Shown here: positions 53,444-62,136 of the stretch, piece after piece | Layout of the letters: every line of letters begins with the position of its first letter | Numbering within the stretch: position 1 is the first letter of the stretch | From: Pseudomonas chlororaphis subsp. piscium | GTDB taxonomy: Bacteria; Pseudomonadota; Gammaproteobacteria; Pseudomonadales; Pseudomonadaceae | Direction: 5' to 3' | Length of the DNA stretch: 64,000 bases | NCBI RefSeq assembly: GCF_003850345.1 | Contig: NZ_CP027707.1 | Span: forward strand, 5,084,001 to 5,148,000 | Position numbers and translations under genes: made by a program | Notes under the pieces: model-generated | Databases searched by the model: none | What the model saw: the letters and a program-made list of their open reading frames with translations, nothing else | What the model was told of the DNA's origin: nothing

Positions 53444-54657
53444 CGAGCCACACCCTCCAGCCAATCGACAAACCGATCCGCCAGCTTGCGACGATCGAAT
53501 TCCCTGACCGCCAGCTCACGACCTCTCAGGCCTTTGGCCTTGAGTTCTTCACGGGCATCGGCTGCCTGTATCAGGGCATCGGCGAACAGCGAAGGATTTT
53601 CCGGCGGTACGACAAAACCGCAATCTTCCCTGGTGATCATTTCGGCCAGCCAGCCTGGATAGTTATTCAGAACAGGCAGCGCCGAAGCAATGTAGTCGAA
53701 AAACTTGTTGGGTGAAGTGCCGTAATAGAAAGCAGGAACATTGGCGAGCAACTGCAAGCCAAGATCCGCACTGGCCATCAGGCCGGATAACTTCGCTTTG
53801 TTCACCGAATCGTGAAAGATCACATTATCCAGCCCTTCCCTGGCCGCTCGCTGCTGCAGCGCCGGCTTCAACTTGCCCTGCCCGATCAGCACCAGGCGGA
53901 TATCGTCACGCTGGCGAAGTTTCAGCTCCTTCGCTGCATCCAGTACCGAATCCAGCTTGTTGGCAACACCGTGGGTACCGGCAAAGACCGCCATCAGTTG
54001 ATCTTTTTCCACACCGGCAGGCCGCCATGGCTCGGCAGGCGCATTAAAAATGTCGAGGTCGCAGCCGTTGGGAATCATGGTGATCCGGTCGCGCGCAACA
54101 CCGCGATGGGCAATACCATCGACAATGCCCGGGGAAAGCCCGATGACTCGGTGAGCAGAACGATAGCTCGCCCATTCAAGCAGCGACATGGCAGACAGAA
54201 TCAGAGGATTGCGAATGACGCCCATTGCCTTGGGGAGCTCGGGCCAGAGATCACGGACTTCGAATACAAACGGCTTATTGCGCAACCAACGCGCAAAAAT
54301 ACCAGGAATCCCTGCCGTCAGAGGTGTCGTGGTGGCAAAAACCAGATCGTAACGCTCGGTCAGCGCCAACCCAATGCTGCGAAATGCGAACTTCAGGAAA
54401 CTGAGTGTGCGAGTGAACAGGCCGTCACTGTTGGAGTACGCCAGATCAAACTCGATGATTTCAATTCCGTCGACGGTGCCCTTGCGTTTCCCACCGACAA
54501 AAGGGCCTTCCAGCCCGGTTTGTCCACCACCGTAGCTGCCACAGACCATGGAAACCTGATGCCCTCGAGCAATCAGGCGACGGGCCATTTCATAGGACCG
54601 AATGCCGACAGCTCCTTTCGGAGTGGAAAAATGCTGATGAAAATAAAGAATTTTCAT
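53440..54657 (-). CDS. WbuB-like GT4 glycosyltransferase
   Basis: 405 residues, GT-B fold. N-terminal MKILYFHQHFSTPKGAVGIR resembles WbuB, the L-FucNAc transferase of E. coli O26 and similar O-antigen loci. The donor site region has MIPNGCDLDIF and DLGLQLLANVPAFYYGTSPN followed by K-F-F-D-Y, the usual E/K-x(7)-E-like area. It probably adds the second sugar onto the lipid-linked residue made by the PglC-like enzyme encoded downstream. Three bases separate it from the preceding lyase-like gene. Confidence 0.9.
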   Translation of the reverse strand: MKILYFHQHFSTPKGAVGIRSYEMARRLIARGHQVSMVCGSYGGGQTGLEGPFVGGKRKGTVDGIEIIEFDLAYSNSDGLFTRTLSFLKFAFRSIGLALTERYDLVFATTTPLTAGIPGIFARWLRNKPFVFEVRDLWPELPKAMGVIRNPLILSAMSLLEWASYRSAHRVIGLSPGIVDGIAHRGVARDRITMIPNGCDLDIFNAPAEPWRPAGVEKDQLMAVFAGTHGVANKLDSVLDAAKELKLRQRDDIRLVLIGQGKLKPALQQRAAREGLDNVIFHDSVNKAKLSGLMASADLGLQLLANVPAFYYGTSPNKFFDYIASALPVLNNYPGWLAEMITREDCGFVVPPENPSLFADALIQAADAREELKAKGLRGRELAVREFDRRKLADRFVDWLEGVAR

Positions 54658-54659
54658 GT

Positions 54660-56489
54660 TTACCAGTGATACTCCGTAATCAAAACACCCGCCGAATCCA
54701 CTTCTATTTCAAGCACCGGCACTTCAGTCTTCTGCAAGTAGTAACGAGACTCCCAGCCCCGAACCAGCTCCTGCCGAACAATCGGCATGCTGCCCGTTAC
54801 CGATATCCGGTGCGAACCGTTGCTCAATACACCATCCGACATCTGCCAATCGCCTGGCTGCAAACGCCAGCGCAGAACCGCACCGGCTTTGAACCCCTTG
54901 ATCTCATCCCGAACCTGCAACCCGGTATCGCTCAGACGCACCTGACGCGTATGAAAGGCACCAGCGTTATCGCCATAACTGGCACCGCAGGTAGTGGCCT
55001 CTGCTGTATCGCTCAGACCATCAACCTTGCTCGTGCGCAGCCAGTCGCCAAACAGGAAACGACTGAGCCGTGGCATCTGGTCACGCCCGTCGAATTGCAC
55101 AGTGTTATGACTGACGGTACCTGGGAAATAGCTCAACCATTGAGCCGAGGTGTTATAGCTATAGGTTCCTGCGTCGCGCAGCAGATTGAGGCCCGAACGC
55201 CAGAGATCCACGTGCAGCGCATCGGCCTGGCTCGGTCGAAAACGAAAACGCGGATAACGCAGCACCGCAAAGGCATCTGCGCGCCGCAGCAGTGCATATC
55301 CACCCTGGTCGAACAGCTGGCTGGCCGGGCGTTCGACGACAGCCGACGGCACCGACAGTTGCAGCCACTGCAAAGGCAAATCCCACGCCCCTGGAGCCGT
55401 ATAGGCTCTTTTTCCGTAGAACAGCGTCATGGCCAACTGAACCGTCGGCCGGAAATCGCGGTAGTCCGTGTCCGTCAGCGGCAACAGCCGCGCACCATCA
55501 TTGGCCCCGATATTCGGCGCATCTCCGGAACTCTCGTCAACCAGCGAAAACAGCCAATTCGTAGCGGCCCGCGCCCTGGATTGAAAGGTTGCGGAGAAGG
55601 CTTCGAGTCCAGCCTTGATTCGCCAGGCCTCGACCATGGAAAAGGTATCGAGCATGACCCGGTGATAATTGACCGAGTACTGGCTGAAACTGCCGTCCGG
55701 CTCGATCAATCGAGCGGCGCGGTTCTCCAGCCATTTACGCCCCAATCGCTGCCAACGCGTCCCTTCCGGATGATTACACAGCGCCAGCCAGCTGCCACCG
55801 ACGAACAAGGCCGCGGCTTCAGAGGTGCCGTGATTGTTGTCTTGGGCCATCGCATAACTCAACGTTGGCTCAATGCGTTTGAGGTGCGCTCGGACAAGAT
55901 CCATCAGCCCGGGCAAAGGCGTCGCCGACTGCTCAAGAATGATCGCCGTCATCGCCAGGTGCAGAACACGAATGGAAGCTTCCTGACCGCACTTCCAGTT
56001 CGGACCACAATAAGGAGGGTTATTCTTGCACCAGTGTGTCAGCCACAGATTCAGCCGATCCATCTGCGAGGCATCGTCTGAACAGGCTCGCTGAGCGAAT
56101 GCCAGCGTCCAGTCCAGACGCGACGCTTCCCAGATACTCTTGATGTCACCAACAGCTGCGTCAAAGTCAGGGATGCGCCACCACTCCCTTTCGGGATCAG
56201 GAACCCGAACCCCACTGAGCGGGTTCAGGTGCCAGTCAGGTGCCTTGTCCGAAACAGGAATATCCCAACACCCGTAATAGCGGGCCTGGGTATCCCATTG
56301 GGTATTGACGGGCAATGAGTTGGCGCGTCTGGCACTGGGCGCAAAAAAAGGCCCCTGTGGCATATCGGCGCAAAGACGTCTGACAGGGTTCACCCCAGTC
56401 TTGACTCCAAGCCGATACGTCAATGCGCGAACCAGATTGCCGCCCCCTAGCGCGACGGCAGTTCTGGCTTTAGTAATAAAAAGGCTCAT
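54660..56489 (-). CDS. Heparinase II/III-family polysaccharide lyase-like protein
   Basis: 609 residues. An N-terminal alpha/alpha-toroid (SIWEASRLDWTLAFAQRACS, NNPPYCGPNWKCGQEASIRV, MAQDNNHGTSEAAALFVGGS with the N-N-H-G-T-S-E motif) is followed by beta-sheets containing YALLRRADAFAVLRYPRFRF and SHNTVQFDGRDQMPR. This is heparinase II/III (PL12/PL15/PL21-like). No signal peptide is visible. Lyases of this type cleave uronate-containing glycans; here a WecC-type enzyme could provide uronic acid. Its ATG overlaps the fusion dehydrogenase stop (ATGA). Confidence 0.9.
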   Translation of the reverse strand: MSLFITKARTAVALGGGNLVRALTYRLGVKTGVNPVRRLCADMPQGPFFAPSARRANSLPVNTQWDTQARYYGCWDIPVSDKAPDWHLNPLSGVRVPDPEREWWRIPDFDAAVGDIKSIWEASRLDWTLAFAQRACSDDASQMDRLNLWLTHWCKNNPPYCGPNWKCGQEASIRVLHLAMTAIILEQSATPLPGLMDLVRAHLKRIEPTLSYAMAQDNNHGTSEAAALFVGGSWLALCNHPEGTRWQRLGRKWLENRAARLIEPDGSFSQYSVNYHRVMLDTFSMVEAWRIKAGLEAFSATFQSRARAATNWLFSLVDESSGDAPNIGANDGARLLPLTDTDYRDFRPTVQLAMTLFYGKRAYTAPGAWDLPLQWLQLSVPSAVVERPASQLFDQGGYALLRRADAFAVLRYPRFRFRPSQADALHVDLWRSGLNLLRDAGTYSYNTSAQWLSYFPGTVSHNTVQFDGRDQMPRLSRFLFGDWLRTSKVDGLSDTAEATTCGASYGDNAGAFHTRQVRLSDTGLQVRDEIKGFKAGAVLRWRLQPGDWQMSDGVLSNGSHRISVTGSMPIVRQELVRGWESRYYLQKTEVPVLEIEVDSAGVLITEYHW

Positions 56490-58624
56490 TGCTCACGCAG
56501 AATCCGCGAAACCTCGATACTCACCCGCGCCACTTCGAAGATTTCATCGGAGGAGATCGGCGTCGCCGCACCAGACTCCACGGCAGCGAGGAATGCAGCC
56601 GCACACTCGCTTTGCCCCTTGTTCTGTTTCCACAGGTTGAGCTTGTTGAAGCCGGGCCAGCCGAAGCCCTTCAATTTGCGGAAGTTATCCAATTGCAAGA
56701 CACGGCCCGCGGCAAAGACTTCCACACGCTCTTTTGGAAAGCTAGATGCTCCATTGGCCAGGTAATGAATGGTGCCGAAAGAACCATCTTCAAAACCCAG
56801 AATAATCGCAGCTTTGTCTTCGGTGATTTCCACCGCGTCCGTATCGCCCATCCTGCGGGCCTGGATCGAAACGATTTTGCTACCGGCCAGAAAACGCATC
56901 AGATCAATGAAGTGGCAGGCCTCGCCGATGATACGTCCGCCGCCAACCGCCGTATCCTGTGTCCAGTGATTCGCGGGAATAGCGCCGGCATTCATCGTCA
57001 TGACAAAGGATTTCGGCTCTTTTACCGCTGCAAGCAAGGCTTTCATCTTCTGCACTTGCGGCGAAAAACGTCGATTGAAGCCCACCATCAGTTGCGGCCC
57101 TTTGCCGCCTGAATGGGCCTTGGTATAGGCGGCTTGCACATCTTCCAGTTCTGAATGGGTGATTGCCAGTGGTTTCTCGACAAAGACGTTTTTTCCTGCA
57201 GTCAACGCCTTGCTCACAAAATGTGCATGACTATCGTGACGAGTAACAATCGCTACCGTATTTATCGTCGAGTCAGCCAGCATTCCATCCAGATCAGTGG
57301 AAGCAGCTGCAAAACCGGCTTTTGCCCCATGAATGACGCCGTTCACCCCGCCAGCGGTAACAATTGTATGAAACTGCGCCCCGGCATTTTTGAATGCGGG
57401 AATTAACACGCGCGAAGCGTAGTTTCCAGCACCAATGAAACCCATGACCGGACGCTGCGCATTAAAAGCGCGGGATGAGTCAAGTACAACAGTCCTGATA
57501 CCACGCTCAGCAACATCGGATGCATATTCCAAGCAAATTCCTAAACCTGATTTGTCTTCAATAAGCATGTTGTAAGCTTCGGCCGCGTCCTCAAACGCAA
57601 ATCGTTGGCTGACGAGAGGTTTGACATCCAATTGCCCTGCGGCAAGCATGTCGAGGATAGCCTCAAAGTTACGTTGTTCAGTCCAACGAACAAAACCTAT
57701 CGGGTAATCCTGACCTTTCTCTTCATACAACGGGTCATAACGGCCTGGGCCGTATGAACATGAAACTTGGAAACTTAGCTCTTTTTCATAAAAGTCAGCG
57801 CGATTAAGCTCCAAGCCGGTTACGCCAACCAATATGATGCGCCCACGCTTGCGAGCCATTCGGGCTGCATGGGTTACCGGATCACTCGTTTTTGTAGACG
57901 CCGTGATGATGACTCCGTCAACCCCATTGCCACGACTGAACGCCATTCCCGCAGCAACTGGATCTTCGCCTTTAGCCGGATTACAGGTGCTCGCTCCGAA
58001 CTGACGCGCAAGAGCAAGTTTTGATTCGTCAAAATCAATAGCCAAGACTCTGCAACCTTGTGCTCGCAACAACTGCACAGTCAGAAGACCGATCAAACCG
58101 GCCCCAATAACGACGAAAGCTTCTCCCAATGAGGGCTCAGCGAGCCGAATGCCCTGCAGACCGATACTCGCAACAACGGTAAATGAAGCTTCGATATCAC
58201 TGACTTCATCGGGAATAAGGGCGCACAGATTCTTCGGCACCTTGACTACGTCAGAGTGAGGTCCGTTGGAGACTACTCTATCGCCGACTTTGAACCCATC
58301 AACACCCGCTCCTACCTCGTGGACGACACCTACGTTGCAATAGCCTAAAGGCAAAGGCTGTGAAAGCTTGGACTGAACAGCCTCGAGCGTAGTGACAAGG
58401 CCATCAGTCTGAATTTTCTCGAACACCATCTTGACTTTTTCAGGCTGCTGGCGCGCTTTCTCCAGATAGGAGGCCTTGCCAAATCCAACCAAACTGCGCT
58501 CGGTACCCGCCGAGATCAGCGACACACGCGTATTGATAACAACGCTACCGCGTGAAACCTGCGGTGAAGGGGCCTCAGCAATAGTGGTTCCGCCCTTCGC
58601 CATATCCTGCAAAATCTGTTTCAT
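56486..58624 (-). CDS. Two-domain zinc-type alcohol dehydrogenase / Gfo-Idh-MocA fusion
   Basis: 712 residues. Residues 1 to about 370 form an MDR dehydrogenase: GYCNVGVVHEVGAGVDGFKV, then VIGAGLIGLLTVQLLRAQGC for NAD(P). After a linker, residues about 390-712 form an oxidoreductase domain of the Gfo/Idh/MocA family: VMGFIGAGNYASRVLIPAF, NVFVEKPLA with the E-K-P motif, and GEACHFIDLMRFLAGSKI. Such fusions occur in exopolysaccharide loci next to heparinase-like proteins and presumably oxidise or epimerise a nucleotide sugar or chain terminus in two steps. The reaction is unassigned. It is coupled to the lyase gene by an ATGA overlap. Confidence 0.9.
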   Translation of the reverse strand: MKQILQDMAKGGTTIAEAPSPQVSRGSVVINTRVSLISAGTERSLVGFGKASYLEKARQQPEKVKMVFEKIQTDGLVTTLEAVQSKLSQPLPLGYCNVGVVHEVGAGVDGFKVGDRVVSNGPHSDVVKVPKNLCALIPDEVSDIEASFTVVASIGLQGIRLAEPSLGEAFVVIGAGLIGLLTVQLLRAQGCRVLAIDFDESKLALARQFGASTCNPAKGEDPVAAGMAFSRGNGVDGVIITASTKTSDPVTHAARMARKRGRIILVGVTGLELNRADFYEKELSFQVSCSYGPGRYDPLYEEKGQDYPIGFVRWTEQRNFEAILDMLAAGQLDVKPLVSQRFAFEDAAEAYNMLIEDKSGLGICLEYASDVAERGIRTVVLDSSRAFNAQRPVMGFIGAGNYASRVLIPAFKNAGAQFHTIVTAGGVNGVIHGAKAGFAAASTDLDGMLADSTINTVAIVTRHDSHAHFVSKALTAGKNVFVEKPLAITHSELEDVQAAYTKAHSGGKGPQLMVGFNRRFSPQVQKMKALLAAVKEPKSFVMTMNAGAIPANHWTQDTAVGGGRIIGEACHFIDLMRFLAGSKIVSIQARRMGDTDAVEITEDKAAIILGFEDGSFGTIHYLANGASSFPKERVEVFAAGRVLQLDNFRKLKGFGWPGFNKLNLWKQNKGQSECAAAFLAAVESGAATPISSDEIFEVARVSIEVSRILREQ

Positions 58625-58634
58625 AAAACCACCG

Positions 58635-59453
58635 TCAAGAATGATAAGTATCGACAATGTACTTGAGAGACTTTACATGTTCGCTCGCGATAAACTCGAG
58701 TTTCTCGCGGGACGTAGAGCCATGGTCATCATCGATGATCGTGATACTCGGCTGGTATTGAACCTTTAGACCGATTCTAAGGCATTGCTCAGCGACAAAA
58801 TCCTCCTCACCAAACAAAAACTGGGGGTAGTCGACCGAGCCGCCCTGTAAAAAATACTGTTTAGTAAATAAAATAAATGACCCATGGGGGGAATAGAAGC
58901 TTTCACCTGCGGCCAGAGAACCAATGGAACTCTTAACTTTCATATCCGAAAGCTTTCGATATATTCTAAACAACCAAAGATGCTTGAAAATAAAAATATT
59001 CTTCAACAGGGAAAAGCGCGTTGGTCTGTATAAGGTCTTAGGATTCAAATCACCTCCACGCCCCCTAGAAAGGATGGCAGGCGCTATAATTCCAGCCTCA
59101 TTAGAAACAATATTAATTTGAGCTTTCAGCGACTCAAAAAAGTCCGCACGCACGGTCAAATCGACATTTGAAATGGCAACGCAGTCGAAATCAAGCAACG
59201 AACCCAGCAACTCAGTCCCTTTCTTGAATCCTGGAAAGTAGCCCACATTGTCTGACTTCAGATAGTGCGTTTTAAAGTTCATGGCAGAAACGCTCGCCAA
59301 CACCTGCTCATTCTTTTCCTTTGTTGAATTATCAACAACCACAAAGGTGAAATCTACGTTTTCCGCACGAGAAAGTGATTCGTTTAGAGAGGTTGCGAGA
59401 GTCAATAGATGATCATACGCATTATAACAAATACAAACTATCGCTATTCTCAT
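58635..59453 (-). CDS. GT2-family glycosyltransferase
   Basis: 272 residues, GT-A fold: RIAIVCICYNAYDHLLTLAT at the N-terminus, FVVVDNSTKEKN for the first acidic loop, VAISNVDLTVRADFFESL for the D-x-D-like metal site (N-V-D), and FGEEDFVAEQCLRIGLKVQY with the acidic E-E-D base region. It resembles rhamnosyl- or HexNAc-transferases of O-antigen operons. Base composition is AT-rich compared with the fusion dehydrogenase gene. A 10-bp gap separates it from that gene. Confidence 0.9.
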   Translation of the reverse strand: MRIAIVCICYNAYDHLLTLATSLNESLSRAENVDFTFVVVDNSTKEKNEQVLASVSAMNFKTHYLKSDNVGYFPGFKKGTELLGSLLDFDCVAISNVDLTVRADFFESLKAQINIVSNEAGIIAPAILSRGRGGDLNPKTLYRPTRFSLLKNIFIFKHLWLFRIYRKLSDMKVKSSIGSLAAGESFYSPHGSFILFTKQYFLQGGSVDYPQFLFGEEDFVAEQCLRIGLKVQYQPSITIIDDDHGSTSREKLEFIASEHVKSLKYIVDTYHS

Positions 59454-59518
59454 GCCAGCCTGCTTAAATTAAATGTTCGGGTCAATTTGATCTGTGCACA
59501 CCAATTAAGACTCAGAAT

Positions 59519-60298
59519 CTATTGTGGAAAATAACGATCCAGCAACAAATCCCTCTCAGCAAATGTCGGGTAATTGATCAGCACAGCTTTATATACTCCC
59601 TTGAATACAAAAAGGCTGCCCGCCGCAGCGCCCACCACTCCAAATTTTTTAATCAAAACCCCTATATCATCAATTGAGCCAGCTCCGCCCAAGATTGTCA
59701 GCGGCACATGAACCTTATCGTAGACTTTTCCAGCAACATCCAGATTATAGCCTTTCATAACACCATCATAATCGATGGAGTTAATTACGATTTCCCCAAC
59801 CCCCAGCTCCTGCAGCTCACTACACATATCCAGCAGACACTTTCCAGTGTTCTTTTTTCCATTGTTAATCCAGACTTCGTATCGCCCGCCTAAAAGCTTT
59901 TTCTTGACATCCAGAACGACAACAACACTTTGACTACCAATTTCCTCGGCAATTTCCTTTACTAGAGCAGGATTTGCGATTGCTGCCGAACTAATAGCAA
60001 TTTTCTCGACACCCAATCCAATAATTTTACGTGCCTGATCAGCTGTGGAAATGCCCCCACCATAGCAAAATGGCATACGGCATTCCATCGCCATTCTCTT
60101 TATCAACGCGTAGTCAGGCTCACGACCTTCTGTCGTAGCATCAATATCTAGGACGATCAGCTCATCAACTTCTTTTTCATTAAAGATCTTCACCGCATTG
60201 AGAGGATCGCCAATATACTTAGAGTCTTTAAACTTTACAGTCTTGACAAGTCCCTTATTACGAATAAGCAAGCACGGAATTATTCTAGGCCGTAGCAT
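59519..60298 (-). CDS. hisF2: HisF2, ammonia-channelling partner of WbpG
   Basis: 259 residues of the HisF TIM barrel: RIIPCLLIRNKGLVKTVKFK, DELIVLDIDATTEGREPDYA, CYGGGISTADQAR, AISSAAIANPALVKEIA. The catalytic Asp11 of histidine-pathway HisF is Leu11 here, while the second-site Asp in VVVVLDVKK is kept. That fits the O-antigen paralogues, which no longer make imidazole glycerol phosphate but pass glutamine-derived ammonia to WbpG. Its ATG directly abuts the hisH2 stop (TAA then ATG). Confidence 0.93.
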   Translation of the reverse strand: MLRPRIIPCLLIRNKGLVKTVKFKDSKYIGDPLNAVKIFNEKEVDELIVLDIDATTEGREPDYALIKRMAMECRMPFCYGGGISTADQARKIIGLGVEKIAISSAAIANPALVKEIAEEIGSQSVVVVLDVKKKLLGGRYEVWINNGKKNTGKCLLDMCSELQELGVGEIVINSIDYDGVMKGYNLDVAGKVYDKVHVPLTILGGAGSIDDIGVLIKKFGVVGAAAGSLFVFKGVYKAVLINYPTFAERDLLLDRYFPQ

Positions 60299-60907
60299 TT
60301 ATGGCAACTCCGAGAAGTTTTTCAGCAAGTTAACACCGAAGTGGTGACTCTTTTCTGGATGAAACTGCACTCCGAACACTGAACCGGAATTGACTGCACA
60401 AGTAAACTCCTCACCATACGTAGAGGACGCAAGTGCGTGGTCACGGTCAGCACATTCAAAATAAAAAGAATGCAAAAAATAATACTTTGGAGTTTCCGAG
60501 AAGTTTTTGAACAGCCCACTTGCTTGCAAAGGTACAACATCGTTCCAGCCCATATGAGGCAGCTGCTTTACTTTCTCGACATCAAACTTTCTAACGGTAC
60601 CAGGCACCCAACCCAATCCAGGTAGTTCGCCTTCATCACTGGAGTTAGCCAGCATTTGCATGCCTACGCAGATACCCAATACCGGAACCTTTTTGTCCAC
60701 TACCAAATCATCCAGCGCTTCGCGCATCCCCGAGCGATTAAGACTGCTCATCGCGTGATCAAACGAACCGACGCCGGGCAATATTATTTTACTCGCCCCG
60801 ACAAGGTCCTGATAGGACGTTGCAACACAACATTCAATATTCAGCCGTTTATAAAGATTGATAAACGACAGAATGTTACCGATGCCATAATCAATGACAG
60901 TAATCAT
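60299..60907 (-). CDS. hisH2: HisH2, glutamine amidotransferase subunit
   Basis: 202 residues, class I glutaminase: ITVIDYGIGNILSFINLYKR, oxyanion region ILPGVGSFDHAMSSL, nucleophile Cys in VLGICVGMQMLAN, and catalytic His-Glu in GVQFHPEKSHHFG. It releases ammonia from glutamine for the HisF2/WbpG reaction. It overlaps the wbpG stop by four bases (ATGA) and abuts hisF2, so the three are made as a set. Confidence 0.95.
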   Translation of the reverse strand: MITVIDYGIGNILSFINLYKRLNIECCVATSYQDLVGASKIILPGVGSFDHAMSSLNRSGMREALDDLVVDKKVPVLGICVGMQMLANSSDEGELPGLGWVPGTVRKFDVEKVKQLPHMGWNDVVPLQASGLFKNFSETPKYYFLHSFYFECADRDHALASSTYGEEFTCAVNSGSVFGVQFHPEKSHHFGVNLLKNFSELP

Positions 60908-62043
60908 CTCTTGACTGCCCTTTCCATCCCCAACAGATGCATGACTTTAGCCCCAAGATCAAACAGATATCGCTGGGATTTGTAATCACGATAGGATTTA
61001 TTCGGTAATTCCATCAATGCCTTCAACTCGGAAACAGTCATATCCAGCTTGTTCGCGATGTATTCAAAATCCTGGTCCAATGTTTCCGGGTCGTACGCCG
61101 GCTGAGCCAGGTTATTCAACGCATCCTCACGAGTCATCTGCCCGGTAAGAATAAGACTCGAATATTGAATCTTCCTTGTGTCGTAACCAAACTTGGTTGG
61201 CAACCAGTAACCTTCGTAGAACTTCGTAAACCTCGATTCGTCATGCTTGCGAGGATATGACTTCCAGCCATATTCCCTAGACAGTGTCTCGATTGCTTCG
61301 GAACGAATGTACGGAACATAGTTCAAAGGTTTAATCACCTTGACACCCTTGAAGAAACGCAAATAAACCTTGTGAAACCAGATGCTGCTCAGTGGGTAGT
61401 CCACCAAAGGTCGTTCGCCGAACTGTTTATGAATATCTTTCAGCTGCCACATATCAGTACCGTAGTACATCCACTCCAGTGGATTTCTGACACACTCAGT
61501 TGAATAGTTTCCGCCATTCAGAATGTATTTGATCCCGTGCTTGTTGGCGAAGTGGTACAGGGTCGCGATGAAAGCATGGTCCTGAGGGATATCAAGATGT
61601 GGAACAGAGGCTTTGAAAAAAGCTCTTTGGAAATCCTTCATTTCTTCCCAGTTGATAACCTCGGTGTACAGATCGAGGCCCAACTTCTCAACGATAACCT
61701 CAATGTTATGCACCGCTAACTGAGAGTTCCAGCCACCATCTACGTGAAAAACTAACGGGCGCAAACCAAACTCTTTAACGGCGATATGCAGCAGATACGA
61801 ACTGTCCAGCCCGCCACTCATACCCATAATGCAATCGAATGGCTTACCCTTACTATCTGCTTTGATTTTCTCGAAAATTTCGGTTATTTGTTGTCTTCCC
61901 TTGGGACCCGTATCCCAATGAGGAAGCAAATCACGATAGTAACCGTTACAGTGATCACAAACCCCTTTGTCATCAAATACAATATTTTCGTCTGTTGTAT
62001 CCATTACACAGTTAGTGCAAATCTGATAAGGTCTTTTACTCAT
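60904..62043 (-). CDS. wbpG: WbpG-type N-acetyl sugar amidotransferase
   Basis: 379 residues. Two Cys pairs (ICTNCVMD and GVCDHCNGYY) precede a PP-loop ATP pyrophosphatase motif GMSGGLDSSYLLHIAVKEFG; ILNGGNYSTECVRNPLEWMY follows. With HisH2 and HisF2 it turns an N-acetyl group into an acetamidino group; in P. aeruginosa O5 the product is a mannuronic-acid derivative. The ATG at 62043 is preceded by GGAGTT. Which sugar is modified here is unknown because wbpB/D/E-type genes are not in the window. Confidence 0.95.
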   Translation of the reverse strand: MSKRPYQICTNCVMDTTDENIVFDDKGVCDHCNGYYRDLLPHWDTGPKGRQQITEIFEKIKADSKGKPFDCIMGMSGGLDSSYLLHIAVKEFGLRPLVFHVDGGWNSQLAVHNIEVIVEKLGLDLYTEVINWEEMKDFQRAFFKASVPHLDIPQDHAFIATLYHFANKHGIKYILNGGNYSTECVRNPLEWMYYGTDMWQLKDIHKQFGERPLVDYPLSSIWFHKVYLRFFKGVKVIKPLNYVPYIRSEAIETLSREYGWKSYPRKHDESRFTKFYEGYWLPTKFGYDTRKIQYSSLILTGQMTREDALNNLAQPAYDPETLDQDFEYIANKLDMTVSELKALMELPNKSYRDYKSQRYLFDLGAKVMHLLGMERAVKR

Positions 62044-62136
62044 GATAACTCCGCGCACACTTGTCAATTTTTGACATGCCACATGTCTGAATTATATTTC
62101 GAAACACAAAAATACTTTATAAGTGAGTTTTCAGCC

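Noticed and set aside
59519..60907. Histidine biosynthesis genes hisF and hisH
   Set aside because: Other his genes are absent, HisF lacks Asp11, and both overlap or abut wbpG in a polysaccharide operon, so they are the O-antigen paralogues.
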